Source: Utricularia gibba
Lineage: Eukaryota; Streptophyta; Magnoliopsida; Lamiales; Lentibulariaceae
Length of the DNA: 64,000 nucleotides
Reading direction: 5' to 3'
Assembly (NCBI GenBank): GCA_002189035.1
Contig: NEEC01000013.1
Coordinates: 1,240,001 to 1,304,000, forward strand
Position numbers and translations under genes: made by a program. Each line of letters opens with the position of its first letter. The stretch's first letter is position 1. The notes under the pieces are model-generated. The model saw nothing but the letters and a program-made list of their open reading frames with translations, ran no database searches and was not told where the DNA came from. Below, piece after piece: positions 24,921 through 37,639 of the stretch.

Positions 24921-25400
24921 TCATAATTTCTCAGCCAATATTCTCCTTTTTGAGGCAGAACAATATCCACGATCAATAATCTCAACCACAACCTGGAAGT
25001 TGCATGCTTTAACAAGCTCAAAGGCATGTTCAGACACCTTAGTGGCTTCTATACCCTTCTTGCCCCTGGAAGTGCAGAACATATTGCTACAATCCCACTT
25101 CCAATTCCAACATCCAGGACACTCTGTACCGTGAATGAACCAATCTGCCCAGAAAGTAGGAGAACAATGCATTCTGATCACCAGCAAACTGTGCTTCAAT
25201 AGCACATTCCATTCTTTGCTTACACAGACGTCGCTCGTTTCCATTCATTATCACCAATCGATTTACCATAACAACAATGAGTACGCAAAAATACACACAG
25301 ATGACAGGACCAAAGTTTGCAATAGCAAGACAGAGATACACACAGCTGTGAAGACGAAGACGAAGACGAATAAAAAAAATAGAAACTTCAAAGCCCAAGC
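24920..25400 (-). pseudogene. PRMT10-like arginine methyltransferase relic (unit 2)
   Basis: Minus strand contains the SAM-binding motif I of the PRMT family, VLDVGIGSGIVAICSALPGARRV (about 25120-25050), then after a small deletion EATKVSEHAFELVKACNFQ and VVEIID (about 25045-24970). The order and spacing match PRMT10-type enzymes (V-Y-A-V-E-A-T-K then V-K-A-N-N then V-E-V-I-E-G). No THW loop or double-E segment, and frames are broken. Upstream, RRLCKQRMECAIEAQFAGDQ is not recognised. Confidence 0.6.
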
Positions 25401-25429
25401 ACATTCCTAGAGTTTACTTGGTAGCCAAT

Positions 25430-26150
25430 GCATGGACCCGCTGGCGGAGGCACTGCCAATTAGAGTTGCAACCCATTCGTTTTGAAACCAAACGGTTTTT
25501 TCGAACCTTTGGTTCATAAACTATGTTTCATATTGAATATGGTTCCAATTCCAAAGACTAATTTTAAGGCATTCACATGAGACGTTTCATATGTTAGTGA
25601 AACATGTTTTTTAGAATATTTTTTAAACTCCCGTTGTTAAGAATATTTAGAAATGATTTTGAAGATATAGCATGTTTTTTTGAGGCAAATACATAAACTG
25701 TTGAGGTTGTATTAAAACACATTGTTCTTATAAATATTTTTTCAAATTTCCATAACCGTTATTAATGATGTCTGAAACCATTTAAAAACAAAACCAATAA
25801 TTCATCCGTTTTGAACTGTCAATTCTGCATACAGACATTCACATTATCAAACTATTTCTAATTCGAACTGATTATAACTCTATTGCCAATGCCCATTGCT
25901 TTAGCCTTTGAGTTCAAGTGCAACGACGGTAGCAAACATGGGAAAATAAGCAGAACCCAATCACGAGATGTGGTCGTTTCATTTTGTTGGACACTGAACA
26001 TCAGTTGGTATGTCAAATTTTAAGGACAGGCAGAGCATCTTGTTGCTGATTTGGAAACTTTACTTTACAGTTCACGCCACCCGTGCAATTCGATGCGGTC
26101 AACCAGAAACAATAATCAGTTCTAGGGGCAATTTGAAACACAGAATGCAA
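25430..26150. other. Duplicated intergenic DNA
   Basis: Corresponds to 44290-45060 upstream of the VIP3 stop side: shared GGTAGCCAATGCATGGACCC and GACAGGCAGAGCATCTTGTT segments. No gene seen. Confidence 0.6.
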
Positions 26151-26391
26151 AAATTCAAACACGATAGAGATTAGAGATGCAGTCAGGGAAGGGGCTGCTC
26201 ACCCCAGTGCTCTGAATTTAACAAGGTCACAAAGCAACAGCATTGGAAAACTCATTTCCTAAATGTTTTTCAAGAGTATATATAGAATGACAAAATCTTG
26301 TCATCAAAAACACTGGCAAGCAAGCATGATCTCACATCAGTCTTCAACGGGGGTCCAAAGGCGGCCGTCCAGGCTTGGGTGCTGTGGTTGT
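26150..26391 (-). pseudogene. Truncated VIP3/SKI8 3' remnant (unit 2), split by copia insertion
   Basis: Matches the last exon and 3' flank of the VIP3 gene (about 45060-45280), including ATGATCTCACATC and TCTTCAACGGGGGTCCAAAGG, coding for the FGPPLKTDVRSCLLASVFDDK-like C-terminus. The sequence stops at 26391 at the copia LTR and resumes for about 20 bp after 31944. Confidence 0.85.
26387..26391. repeat. Target-site duplication GTTGT, left copy
   Basis: GTTGT immediately before the 5' LTR; the identical 5 bp follows the 3' LTR at 31940-31944. Removing the element leaves GTGGTTGTTCATGATCTG, which aligns with GTGGCTGGTCATGATCTG in the VIP3 gene (about 45280-45299). Confidence 0.85.
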
Positions 26392-26863
26392 TGTTGGTGA
26401 ATGATGGAGAAAAGAAGAACCGGTCGAGAATCACAGGAAGCCAAACCAGCAATCTGCGAGAATGAACTAGAATCTGAGATATCGCGCGAGAATGAACTAG
26501 AATCGAAGGAACTGGTGATTGTAGGTGACACGGCTGCTGATATAACAGGCCCTTTGGGCTCAATGCATTGAAACCCACCAGTACTAAAGCCCGATTCAAG
26601 GCCCATCTGTGGTACTGATCGGCCCAACAGCCCATGTGAAGTAAGACGGACTCGACAAGCAAGAATGCAGAAGAAAACTGACAGCAACTAAACGACACAA
26701 CAAGGGCTAGTTTATTTGCTATAAATACCTGCTCATGTATCAAAACATTATGATTTTTGCCTCAAAAAACAACCGAACAACAACGTTTTCCATATCTCTT
26801 TCACCAAATATTCTTCAAAGATCCCTGTTCTTCAAGCTATCTGCTTCAACCAAAATGCTAATA
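26392..26863 (+). repeat. 5' LTR of Ty1-copia element 1
   Basis: 472 bp beginning TGTTGGTGAATGATGG and ending CAAAATGCTAATA. Differs from the 3' LTR by many substitutions and by indels, so the insertion is old. It is followed by TGGTGAACCCGAC, the probable primer-binding site. Confidence 0.85.
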
Positions 26864-29800
26864 TGGTGAACCCGACATGAACCTTGTTTCTTCACCTTTC
26901 CTTCTACACTCTAACTTTGACACGAGTGTTCCTCTTAGAAGATCTTATGGCCTCCAATTTCAATCAACCGGCACCAACATTCTTTGGAAATGAGTATGAA
27001 CAGTGGGCCAACAAGATGAGGTACTACCTGCATGCCTGCAAACTGTGGGATGTGGTCTCAACAAACTATGCAAGCCCAATAGAAGAAGAACGAGCTACTT
27101 GGGATGAGAAAGCTGATTAGGCGCAGGTAGTGCTGGGTGGAGCTATAACTGGAGACATGTATGATCTCATCATGAATTGCACCACCCCTAAGCAAACATG
27201 GGACACGCTGGCGTCGATATATGGAAGTGACATACAAACAACAGCCATAGAGAAATCGCAACTATGGAAACAATATGAGACTCTGAAAATCCTACCAGGT
27301 TAGTCAATCTCCAATTTCTCTAAAGAACTAACCAAAGTCGTTTCAGGACGTGAATGTCTGGGAGAAAAAATTGAAGATTGCAGACTATGTGCTAAAATTA
27401 TCAGTGTCATACCCCCACAATATGAATATGCCCTAGCTCCATTCAAATTCAACGGACGCATTCATTCAATGAGTTCTAAACAACTTCTCCAAGGGCTAAA
27501 AGGAGCGGAGTTCAAACCCTATGTACTAGACCCGACACAAGTCTCCCATGTGGCCTTCAAAGCTCACGAGACTAGATTTCCCTGGAAGGAGCACACTGTT
27601 GATGCCTCTCATTCTCCTACCTTTGCTCCTGTCAAAGCAGAAAAAGATGGAGATGGAAACCCCTGCACTTATTGTAAGCAAAAAGGGCACTCATCGGGGC
27701 AATGCATCTGGAACTCGGAGGCCAATTGCCACTACTATCTGCTCAAGGGTCACGTGGACCATGTCTACCCTTTGGAAAAATATCACTAGTTGGGTGGGAA
27801 GACCATCGATCCTATGGACAAGCTAACCAACTCGATCAATGATGTATCTGTTGCACCTGAGGGAATAAGAAGAAAGTAGACTTTTATCCTCTATGTCAAA
27901 ATACCCTAATCACTTCATTCACAAACATGCGAAAACATGCAATATGGCTTGTCAATAATGGCTGCAACCACCATCTAACGGACGATGAAAGCATATTCTC
28001 AAGCATATTGGGACTTCCAGATAAATACATTGAGATTGCAGATGGGAAGATGTTACGTGTCATTGGAATAGGAACTGTGTGTATAGAGACTGAGCAAAGA
28101 CTGGTGAAAATTTCTGATGTGTATTTAGTACTACAAATATCCCATAACTTGCTGAGCTCTGGACAATTGGTAGAGAAGGGATTCAAAGTGCATCATGAAA
28201 ACCGCAAGTGTATTATAAGAGATGCTGAAGACAACATCATACTCATTGCCAATATGATCTATCGAGTCTTTCCTCTTGTGCTTACAAAGCCTTTCTACAC
28301 CAGGGATGTCTATCTTAAGGCAACAGAAAACTTGAAACTGTGGCATCAGAGACTTGATCACCACCACTACGCCTCACTATTGACACTGAAAAGGAAACAA
28401 CTTGCTGAGGGAATCCCATAATTGAGTGACAAAGAGGAAAACTATCAGATTTGCCTCGAATGTAAAATGAGCTGGAATACCTTACCCAAAGTCAAGACTC
28501 ACTCTGAACGCAAGTTGGAGGTTGTAACCAGCGATATTCGTGACCCCATGTCTATACCTACCAGTGCGGGAAATAATTATGTGACATTCATTGACGAACA
28601 TACTAAGTATACCTGAATATATCTGCTGAAACGCAAGGTGGAGGTGCAGTACTACTTCAGGATCTTCAAATCCCCGACTGAAGCACAAAGTGGATGTAAA
28701 ATATTAACTCTCCGATCAGACAATGGCGGTGAATACAAGTCAATTGAGTTAAAAAACTTGTGTGAGGACGATGGCATCGTCTACTAGTTTATCGCACTAT
28801 ACACCTCGGAACAAAATGGAATCTGTGAGCAGAAGAATCAAGCCATTGTCAACATGGCGAGATGTCTCTTGTATCAAAAGAATTTACCTCGAGAGTTCTG
28901 TGGCGAGGCAGTGAACACAGTGGTGTACTTGCTGAACCGATTGCCTACAAAGGGTACTAAGGACTATAAATCTCCGTATGAACTCTGGTTTAATAGAGTC
29001 CCTAACCTAGAGCACATGAAAATATTTGGCTCATTTATATCCCTAAAGAAAAACAGATGAAGTTGGACAAACGATCGAAACCTGGAATATTTTTGGGTTA
29101 TGCGGATGTTAGCAAGGCATTCAGAGTATTGAACCTGCGAACTCAAGAAGTTGAAATTAGTCTTGATATTACGGTGGATGAGGAAAATACTCATCAATGG
29201 GGAAACACTTCAGTGGATCGAGACACTTACACTAGAACAGTGCATCACCTGTTTCCCTCAGTTAGACATCTGAACAACCTGGAAGATGATACCTCCATTA
29301 TTCTCGAACAGATTACCCAAAGTGGTGAAAATGTTCATCAACTAGATTCCTCAGAAGGAACCACAACTATGAATGAGTCAAGCGAACAGCAAACACATGT
29401 ACTACCAACTTCAAGAGGAATACACACTCAAGAAAATGTAAGTCTACATCCTCAATGTACACAACAACTGACAACCAACAATGAACTAACTCAGACACCT
29501 CAAGAATCCACTCATGCAATTAATATGGAAGGCATCAACCAACTAGAAGTAAATCTCAATGAGGACAGACCAGTGTTAAATGATGAAGAAGGTGACCTAG
29601 AACTCTCACCTATCCGAGTGCCAGATGGCACGGACCCTGATTCAGATGCTTCAGAAGAAGCCTCAAATCGATCTCATGAAGACTCCTCACTGGCGCCGCA
29701 CTCATCCTATGCCATCTGGAGACCAATACTTCTCCCTACTAGCAACAGAGCTAATTATCTCGAAGACTATGGAGTAAGCCGGGAAGAATTACTTTATTCT

Positions 29801-31477
29801 CCCCATCATCTTAGCATCTGCTTCTCTGACTACGAAGATGAAATCCCGAAAAAGGGGTATAGATCTCTCCAAGATATCTATGATCGGTGCCTCCTGGTTC
29901 ACGAACCCATTGGAGTCTATGAAGCACTCAAGTTCCCAGAATGGTGAAATGCCATGGATATTGAATTGGCGTCAATCTGGAAACATGATGTATGGATGGC
30001 TGTGCCGAGACCTCCAAATATTAAACCCCTAGAACTGAAATGGATATTTAAAGCCAAGTTGAATCCAGATGAGACTCTAAATAAACTCAAAGCTCGCTTA
30101 GTCATGAAAGGATAATTGCAAAATGCTGGAATTGATTACCTTGAGACCTTTGCGCCAGTTGCTAGACTTGATACCATGAAGCTTATTATAGCTCTATCAG
30201 CCTATCACAGATGAACACTACATCATTTAGACATCAAGAGTGCATTCTTGAATGGGGAATTGAATGAAGAAATATATGTAAAACCTCCACCGAGATTTAT
30301 CATTGAAGATCAGCCTGATTACGTTCTGAAACTGAATAAAACACTATATGGGCTTAAACAGGTGCCGAAGGAGTGGTATTCCACAATTGACAAGTTTTTC
30401 CTGGAACAAGGATACATCTGGAGCAAAAATGACACTACCTTATACATTCTAGACAACTCTAAGGGCAAAGTTATTGTCACACTCTATGTCGACGATATTT
30501 TGATCACAGGGAATAATGACGAGCTCATTATCGAAGAGAAGGAACTGTTGCAACTTCAATTTGACTTAACTGATCTCGGCCTTGCCCGATATTTCCTTGG
30601 GATAGAGATCCTACAGAATGAAAACTTTATATTCAAAAACCAGAAGAAGTACACGGATGACCTATTGAAAAGAATGAATATGCAAAACACAAGACCTGCA
30701 TCCATGCCCTTCTCACGAGATGAGAAACAGAGAGCAAACTATCTAAAGGCAAATACCAGGCAAAACCTGTAAATATGCTCGAGTTCCAAAAACTTATCGG
30801 CTCTCTACTCTATCTCACCATCACTAGACCAAACATCACTTATGCCATATCCTTCCTCTCAAGATATATGCACATGCCACACACAATTCACATGCAAATA
30901 GCCAAAAAGATACTCAAGTACCTGAATTCCACAATTCATCTAGGATTATACTTCAAGAAAGGCACTAACCTCATTTTACAGGGCTTCGTCGATTCTGATT
31001 TTTCAGGAAACGAAGTTGTAAATCCATTACTGGGTACCTCTTCAACCTGGGATCAGCAGCGTTCTCTTGGAATAGCAAGAGAGAAGATGTTGTAGCGCAG
31101 TCATCGGCTGAGGCGGAATATATAGCCGGATCAATAGCAGTGAACCACGCCCAATGGCTAATCAAACTTTGTGAAGACCTGAAAATCCAAATCAACCGTC
31201 CAATTAGTCTAAAAATTCATAACAAGTCAGCAATCAGTATCGCTCAAAACCCGATAATGAAGAACGAAGCACATCAAGATTAAGTATCATGTGCTTAGAG
31301 ATTAAGTACATGGAGGATCTATAAAGCTGGAATATATACCTTAGGAGGATCAGGCCGCAGATATACTCACCAAGAGTCTTTTCCCCAAAAATTTTAATAG
31401 GATTTGCCAACTGCTAGGGCTTCGAATAAATCTTGAAATTGATTCAACCAGATCTTCTCTACCCCATCAAGGAGGAA

Positions 31478-31939
31478 TGTTGGTGAATGATGGAGAAAAG
31501 AAGAATCAATCGAGAATCACAGGAAGCCAAACCAGCAATTTGCAAGAAGAATCTAAGATATCGCACGAGAATGAACCAGAATCGAAGGAATTGGTGATTG
31601 CAGGGGCCAAGGCTGCTGATATAACATGCTCTTTGGGCTCAATGCACTGGAACCCGCCAGTACTAAAGTCCGATTCAAGGCCCATCTGTGGTACTGATTG
31701 GCCCAACAGCCCATGTGAAGTAAGACGGACTCGACAAGCAAGAATGCAGAAGAAAATTGACAGCTGCTAAAAGACGCAACAACAGCTATTTTATTTGCTA
31801 TAAGTACCTGCTCATGTATCAAAACATTATGCTTTTTGCCTCAAAAAACAACCAAACAACATCTTCCATATCTCTTTCACCAAATATTCTTCAAAGATTC
31901 CTGCTCTTCAGGCTATCTACTTCAACCAAAATGCTAATA
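31478..31939 (+). repeat. 3' LTR of Ty1-copia element 1
   Basis: 462 bp, TGTTGGTGAATGATGG to AATGCTAATA, followed by the second GTTGT target-site copy (31940-31944). Confidence 0.85.
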
Positions 31940-32420
31940 GTTGTTCATGATCTGAGAAGCTACCGATTACCCAAACCCAAGTGCCCTTCCGTCTCCTGTG
32001 GCAAGAGCAGTTTCTACGAGAAGCGACTATGGTTGAAGCTGTTGCCCTTGCTCCAGGTGCTGTTCTTGTTCCTTACCATCTACACTTCCTTCCCTAAATG
32101 CCCCAAGTGTAGCTGCATCCCTAAATGCCTCAAGTGTAGCTGCATCTCTAAATGCCCCAAGTGTAGCTGCATCTCTAAATGCCCAAAATGTATCTGCATC
32201 TCCAAATGCCCCAAGTCCAAGTGCTCTTGTAATTTTTTTAAAAGTTGTATCTACCCTTGCTGCTTCTGTTAGTAAAACCAGCCCTTGAATCCTTGTAATT
32301 GTGCATCAATTTCACTATTTTGTTATTGATGCTTCTGTTCTTAAGGTTTTGGTGTTTGGAGAACTCACCAAGGACAGCACAATAATTCAATTATTCAAAC
32401 AAATTAGGATCCTGCTAAAC
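31940..32420 (+). pseudogene. Chimeric junction: VIP3 remnant fused to a G-gamma exon 5 and 3'-UTR relic
   Basis: 31945-31960 continues VIP3 (TCATGATCTGAGAAGC). From about 31963 the sequence is the G-gamma Cys-rich exon (matching 11713 onward): YRLPKPKCPSVSCGKSS, then degraded sequence, then four or five CSCISKCPK units, FKSCIYPCCFC and a stop near 32272. The G-gamma 3' UTR follows (AAAACCAGCCCTTGAATCC and so on, parallel to 12076-12260). It has fewer repeat units than the real gene and no 5' exons. Strand given is that of the G-gamma part. Confidence 0.85.
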
Positions 32421-32469
32421 AAGAATAGGCTCCAGTTCTAGTAGAGAGCATTGACTCGATAGATGGATA

Positions 32470-33098
32470 CCTCAAGTTCAATGTTAGTCATCGTCCATGT
32501 GTAGGTAACTTCTTGAGAATCGCTAAATGTAATAGAGAAGGTTGGCTAGTTGACATGTCCTAGATCATGGAGGTTCTTGCCATGGTTTCGACGTCAGAGG
32601 CACATTGAATCTCTTTAGTTAGGGACCGGCCGGAGGCACGAAGTACTCGATTGAAAGTACGAGGATCAATTGAAGGCCATAGGCCGGAATGCAATAGGGT
32701 ATGTTGGAGCTCGATCGTTAGGGACCAGTCGGAATGCGGTAGGAAAGAATGCGGGAGTGCGTTTGCGGTAGTTTAGGAAGTACTTGACTTAAAAGGAATA
32801 GGTTGGATTTCATAAACCAACATATTCTTTTTTCTACTCTACGATCATTTCAGCTCTCCGTCGCAACGAGCAGCATAATCACTGTTGGCGAAAAAAAAAA
32901 GAAAAGAATCAAATGCATTGCACGGTATCTGAGCCTAGAAGGCAATGTAGTCATCATTTTTAGCATCATTCACGAGCCCAGGATTGTCTACTTTGCTCCA
33001 ATGGCATAAGGCATTACATTGTAATATGTAGCCACATCCTCAATCAAGGATATGGTGTTATCTGATGTCATAATTTGCTCCGATTCTATGATAGTTGG
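32470..33098 (-). pseudogene. Subtilase relic 3 with an unexplained 330-bp insert
   Basis: 32470-32599 and 32932-33098 together parallel relic 2 (18118-18330) and relic 1. Between them (about 32600-32931) lies sequence absent from both relics, with an inner repeat (GTTAGGGACC(G/A)G(C/T)CGG at about 32619 and 32729) and a poly-A stretch. I do not recognise it; a solo LTR fragment or other insertion is possible. The relic continues after the copia-2 element at 37640. Confidence 0.7.
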
Positions 33099-33436
33099 TA
33101 AAGAAACCATGGCTACAATGCCTTGAAAGAATAAAAATAGTGAAATAATTTCTACTCGAGATGATTGAAAGCAAATACACGTGAAGCCTTTTTATAGGCA
33201 ATGCTAGGTTAGTTTTAAAAATATGAAAGAACGCATCGCATCACCACTTTCTCTCAACCGCTATGGATAAGTCTTGACCAGGTAACATGTCACATTGATT
33301 ATCCTAAATGCGGGTTCAGGTGGCATCGACTATATCGTGACTCTGAACGTTCCGTATAGACAAGTAAGTCTCCTTATCTCCCCTATCCTTATAACTCCAT
33401 TCTACCTTATTACTTCATTGACCATCTCTTTCAACA
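33099..33436 (-). repeat. 3' LTR of Ty1-copia element 2
   Basis: 338 bp; minus-strand sequence TGTTGAAAGAGATGG to GGTTTCTTTA, adjoining a purine tract GAGCAAGGG internally. Confidence 0.85.
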
Positions 33437-36400
33437 CCCTTGCTCAAACTTAGCTGGGGTTTGAGGCTAAGTTTGGTTCGGAAGTATAGCAGTCTCTCTA
33501 TTGGCATTCGCTTAGTGAAGAGATCAGCGAATTGATGTTGAGTCGAAACGTGTCGAGTCACTAGATAGCCTAGTGCCACCTCTCCCGAACAAAGTGATTA
33601 TCAATCTCGACATGCTTGTTGTGTGAGTGAAGAACCGGATTGATGGTGAGATGTAAGGCACTTAGGCTGTCACAGTACAATATTGGTGGTGAGGGAAGCT
33701 TGATCCTTAAATCTCTCAATAGAAACTATAACCAGGTTACTTCAGCAGCTGCATATGTCATAGCATGATACTTTGCCTCTGTATTGGATCTTGAGATAGT
33801 GTGTTGCTTCTTCGAGCTCCAAGATATAGGATTGTGCCCTAGCAGAACACAATAGCCTGTGACAGATCGTCAGGTAAACAAGCAACCGCCCCAATCTACA
33901 TCTGAATAGGCTTCTAAATGAAGTGAGGTATGGCACTGATATGCAAGCCCAAGATGTAGTGTCCCTTTGATGTACTTCAAAATTCGAGTAGCTAACGAAT
34001 TTCCCAACCACTAATAAGAGCAATAGAAAGAATAAGACGAATGGTGCCTGGGCGAATCATAGGGGAGAATGTCTCAATGTAATCAAGATCATCAACTTGA
34101 TTATACCCTTTGGCTACAAGGCGAGCTTTGAGGCGATCAAGGGAACCATCAGGTTTAAGTTTCGCTTTGAACACCCACTTGCACCCAATGACGTGTTGTG
34201 TTTCCTCCCGTGGGACAAGAGTCCATGTATTATTTTGGTGAAGAGCGTGGAGTTCTTCGGACATAGCATGTTTCCAACCGACGTGAGAAAGCGCCTCTTT
34301 GACACTCCTAGGTTTAGAAGGCACGGAGGTATAGTGGTACAAGGCATACTTGGGGTTTGGTTTGAAAATTCTATGATGGGACCGGGTGGCCATAGAATGA
34401 GAGCGCGATATAGGATATGGATCAGTAGGCGTAGGAGCGGAGTCACGGACAGCCGAAGGGTCGCAGGGAGAAGATGGGGTTTGGGGTAGGCTAAGGGTAG
34501 AAGCATCGAGGCGGGTGAGGGAGGGTGGTGAAGGGGGATGGATGTCCAGGGAGGTTGGGGGGTTATCATCATGAGAAAACGAGTTGAGTGGGGGCGAGTC
34601 GGGTGGAGGACCCCTGGAGAGGAGAGGGAGACAGCACAGGGGCGAGGGTGATGGGTGTGAGGTCGACTTGAGTACTAGGAGAGTCAACATGGCTAGGGGA
34701 AGGAGGGCAATAAGGGAAAGGGGATGGGGGTATGGTGACGATGGGGTCGGCTAAAGTACAAGGGGGTCAGTAGGGGTAAGAGAAGAAGAGAGAGTTGGTA
34801 AGAGAGCAGGGAAGGGAGAGTTGACCACAGGAGCAGTGAGGGTGAGTTGGTGGGGCTCATCATCGTCCAACCTATCATGAAGCCATGTTTCACATAGGTG
34901 AGCAACTAAAGCAGGGGGTGGAGGGGAGGGATTAATAGATTTAAATGGAAATGTGTTTTCATCAAAAATAACATGACGAGAGATGTACAATTTTTTTTTT
35001 TTTTGGCTGGATCATAACATGAATAGCCATTATGACTCACATTATATCCTAGGAAGACAGATAAAGTGGTTTTTGGAGAAAATTTATGGTGCTTACAATC
35101 CCACAAATAAGGGAAGCACTTTGAACCAAAAATGCGTAAAATAGAGTAATCTCGATATGAACCAAACAAAGTGAAGTAGGGTGACTCCTTGTATAAAGCC
35201 AGTGAGGGCAATCGATTTTGGAGGTATATTGCAATAGCAAAGGCTTCAACCTAGAAGGTGAGGGGGAGGCCACTGTGGAACAACATGATCATACCATATT
35301 CACGAATGGTGCTATGATGACGTTCTGCCATCCCCATCTGTTCAGGAGTGTGCGGCCATGTGAAGTGGTGAATCATACCTATCTTAAGAAAGTGAGTTTT
35401 TAGAGAGAAATTGACAAATTCGCTCCCATTGTCAATGAGAAGTACTTTAATGGTTGCATGAAATTGTCTGAAAATATATGCCTCAAATTGAAAAAAGGTA
35501 GAGATAAAATCACTTTTTTGATGAAGGGGAAAGAACCACATAAAGCGAGTGTAGGCATCAACAAAGTAAGGATAATATTTAAAACCATTACGAGAGAGAA
35601 CTGGTGGCGGGCCCCATAAATCACAATAGAGTTTTTCAAAAGGGCTTTTTGATTCAACTGTAGAATTGGAAAACGGCAATTTAAAAAGTTTGCCATACTG
35701 ACAACTATCACAAAAAGTGGACTGACGTGGGTTGATCACCGAGATGAAACCTTTATTTTTGAGAAACGACACCATTGAGTCTTGAGGGTGTCCAAGACGT
35801 TGATGCTATTTTTCAAGGGAACATGACTTAAAACGAAAAGAAAAGAACGCTTCAAACGGTTGTTTGATCACATAAAGGCCTTCCCTACGCTGCCCGGTTG
35901 CTCGATTCTCCCCTGTTGTTGAATCCTTAACAAACATATTAGTGTCAGTATATTCACAGTTGACATTATGTTGAGTAGTAAGGTGTGAAACAGAGAGAAG
36001 GTTTTTGGTGAGTTGTGGCACATATAAGACATCATGTAAAAGAATGGAGGAATGATTGTGGGTAAGAGAAGAATTTCCCACACCAACGATGGGTAGTGCT
36101 GAGCCGTCTCCTATTTTCATAGCATCAGTACCTGCATATGGGAGTATGTTATTAAAGACATGTTTCGAACCTGTCATGTGATTGGTGGCACCGGTGTCTA
36201 CGGTCCACTCTGTATCACAAAGAGTGTTGTCCAGTGTTAAGGAGGCCAAAGCTTGAGGGAGTGGTTCACTTGTAGGTTCAGGTTGTGGACCTGGAAGTCG
36301 CCAGCAAATTTTTGCAATATGCCCTTGTACATCACAAATTTGGCAGATCTGATGTTTATATTGTTCACACTCTACAAGTGTCATCCTGCACTTGCCTGGG

Positions 36401-37311
36401 GGAGGTGGTGGTGCATGACCCCGCCTATCAAAGGTGCGTGTTGGTGCCTGCTGAGAAGAGTCCTTTGGACTAGTTGTAGATTGTTTTATATGACTTTGAC
36501 GACCTTGAGCTTGGAAGCCTCATCCTTATGAGACAAATTTTGAGTGATTATCATATTGGGTTAGAAAGCCCATCGGTGAGTTTTGAGAGTGAAATTGCTT
36601 CTCTAGGTCTTCATTGATTTTTCGTCAAATCTCAAAGCTGTGTAACTGTGGAATTAAATCTTTGTATGATGGCCGTGGTTCCTTCAGCATGGTGGTGGAG
36701 AATGCATCGTACCCAGGGCAAAGACTAGTTAAGAGAAAATAAACTTTTTCCCCATCAAGAATAATGTCTCCGATGGTAGCCAAGTTGTCACAAACTGTCC
36801 TGAACTGCATCAAATATTCATCAAGCTTTTGATCAGGACTCTTGTGACTTTGTATAAGTTGGTATCGTAGAGCATACCTGCGCTCTTCTGATTTTTGGGC
36901 ATAGGCATCTCGAAGTGTGGACCAGACAGAAGCTACTGTTTCACACCCAATGATCAAAGGCCATGTTTCATTAGAAACTGTGCCAACCATCCAGCTGCGA
37001 AGAAGCCGATCCGAGGTATGCCATTTGGTAAATTCTGCAGATTGTTTTGGGGAGGAAGGGGGATCTTGATCGTCGTAGGCTTGTTCAAATTGTGGTGGTG
37101 GTGGTGGCTACCGTCGAGACCTTGATTTTCTGCAAGACCAAAGACCATCTCCTTCCATAGATTATAGTTTTTGCTGGTGAGTTTCACGGTGATGAAATTT
37201 GCAACAGTGACGGCATTTACGGTAGCCATTGAAGAGAAGACGTGAGGAAGGCGGAAGCTTAGAGGAAATAAATGCTGACCAATGCAAGTGATCAACACTG
37301 CTTTGATACCA

Positions 37312-37639
37312 TAAATAAACCGTGGCTACAATGCCTTGAAAGAATAAAAATGGTGTAATAATTACTACTCAAGATGATTGAAAGCAATTACACGTGAAGA
37401 CTTTTTATAGGCAATGCTAGGTTAGTTCTAAAAATATGGAAGCACGCATGGCATCACCACTTTCTCTCAACCGCCATGGATAAGTCTTGACCATCTCTGA
37501 ACGTTTCCCAAGTGCGGGTTCAGGTGGCATCAACTATATCGTGACTCTGAACGTTTCGTATAGATAAGTCAGTCTCCTTATCTCCCTATCCTTATAACTC
37601 TGTTCTACCTTAATACTCCACTGACCATCTCTTTCAGCA
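37312..37639 (-). repeat. 5' LTR of Ty1-copia element 2
   Basis: 328 bp; minus-strand TGCTGAAAGAGATGG to GGTTTATTTA, next to the primer-binding site. It differs from the other LTR by substitutions and by short indels. Confidence 0.85.

Larger units (their letters stand above)
26392..31939 (+). mobile_element. Ty1-copia retrotransposon 1, full-length but dead
   Basis: Order gag-protease-integrase-RT-RNase H, diagnostic of Ty1-copia. Gag begins at 26947 (MASNFNQPAPTFFGNEYEQW) with a stop at 27118-27120; the CCHC knuckle C-T-Y-C-x4-GH-x4-C lies near 27665. The protease motif reads WLVNNGC, where active elements have an Asp-Ser/Thr-Gly. Pre-integrase WHQRLDHHHY (about 28340) precedes an integrase with Asp (SDIRDP), Asp (DNGGEYKS) and Glu (NGICEQKN), interrupted by stops. 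RT has LDIKSAFLNGEL, LYGLKQ and YVDD (30485-30496). RNase H has TRPNITYAISFLSRYM and a terminal ADILTK-like relic. A polypurine tract precedes the 3' LTR (about 31469-31477). Stops in every domain. Confidence 0.92.
33099..37639 (-). mobile_element. Ty1-copia retrotransposon 2, internally deleted
   Basis: Minus-strand copia element bounded by LTRs and by GTTGG target-site copies (33094-33098 and 37640-37644). The primer-binding site TGGTATCAAAGC (minus strand, 37311-37300) fits initiator tRNA-Met. Gag starts near MATVNAVTVANFITVKL (about 37230); a CQIC..GH..C knuckle lies near 36350; the protease WTVDTGATNHM (about 36215-36183) keeps its Asp-Thr-Gly. The integrase shows HRLGHPQDS (about 35800), CDSCQYGK, YCDLWGP, DNGSEFVN and AERHHSTIREYG. 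RT begins WKHAMSEELHAL and GCKWVFKAKL...ARLVAKGYNQ, and stops after RLILSIALISGW (about 34005). The YVDD part is missing and sequence jumps to RNase H (SDVDWGGCLFT, KKQHTISRSNTEAKYHA). Several stops. Confidence 0.92.

Noticed and set aside
30485-30496. An active retrotransposon, because YVDD is intact
   Set aside because: Gag, protease, integrase and RT all carry stops or altered active sites, and the LTRs have diverged.
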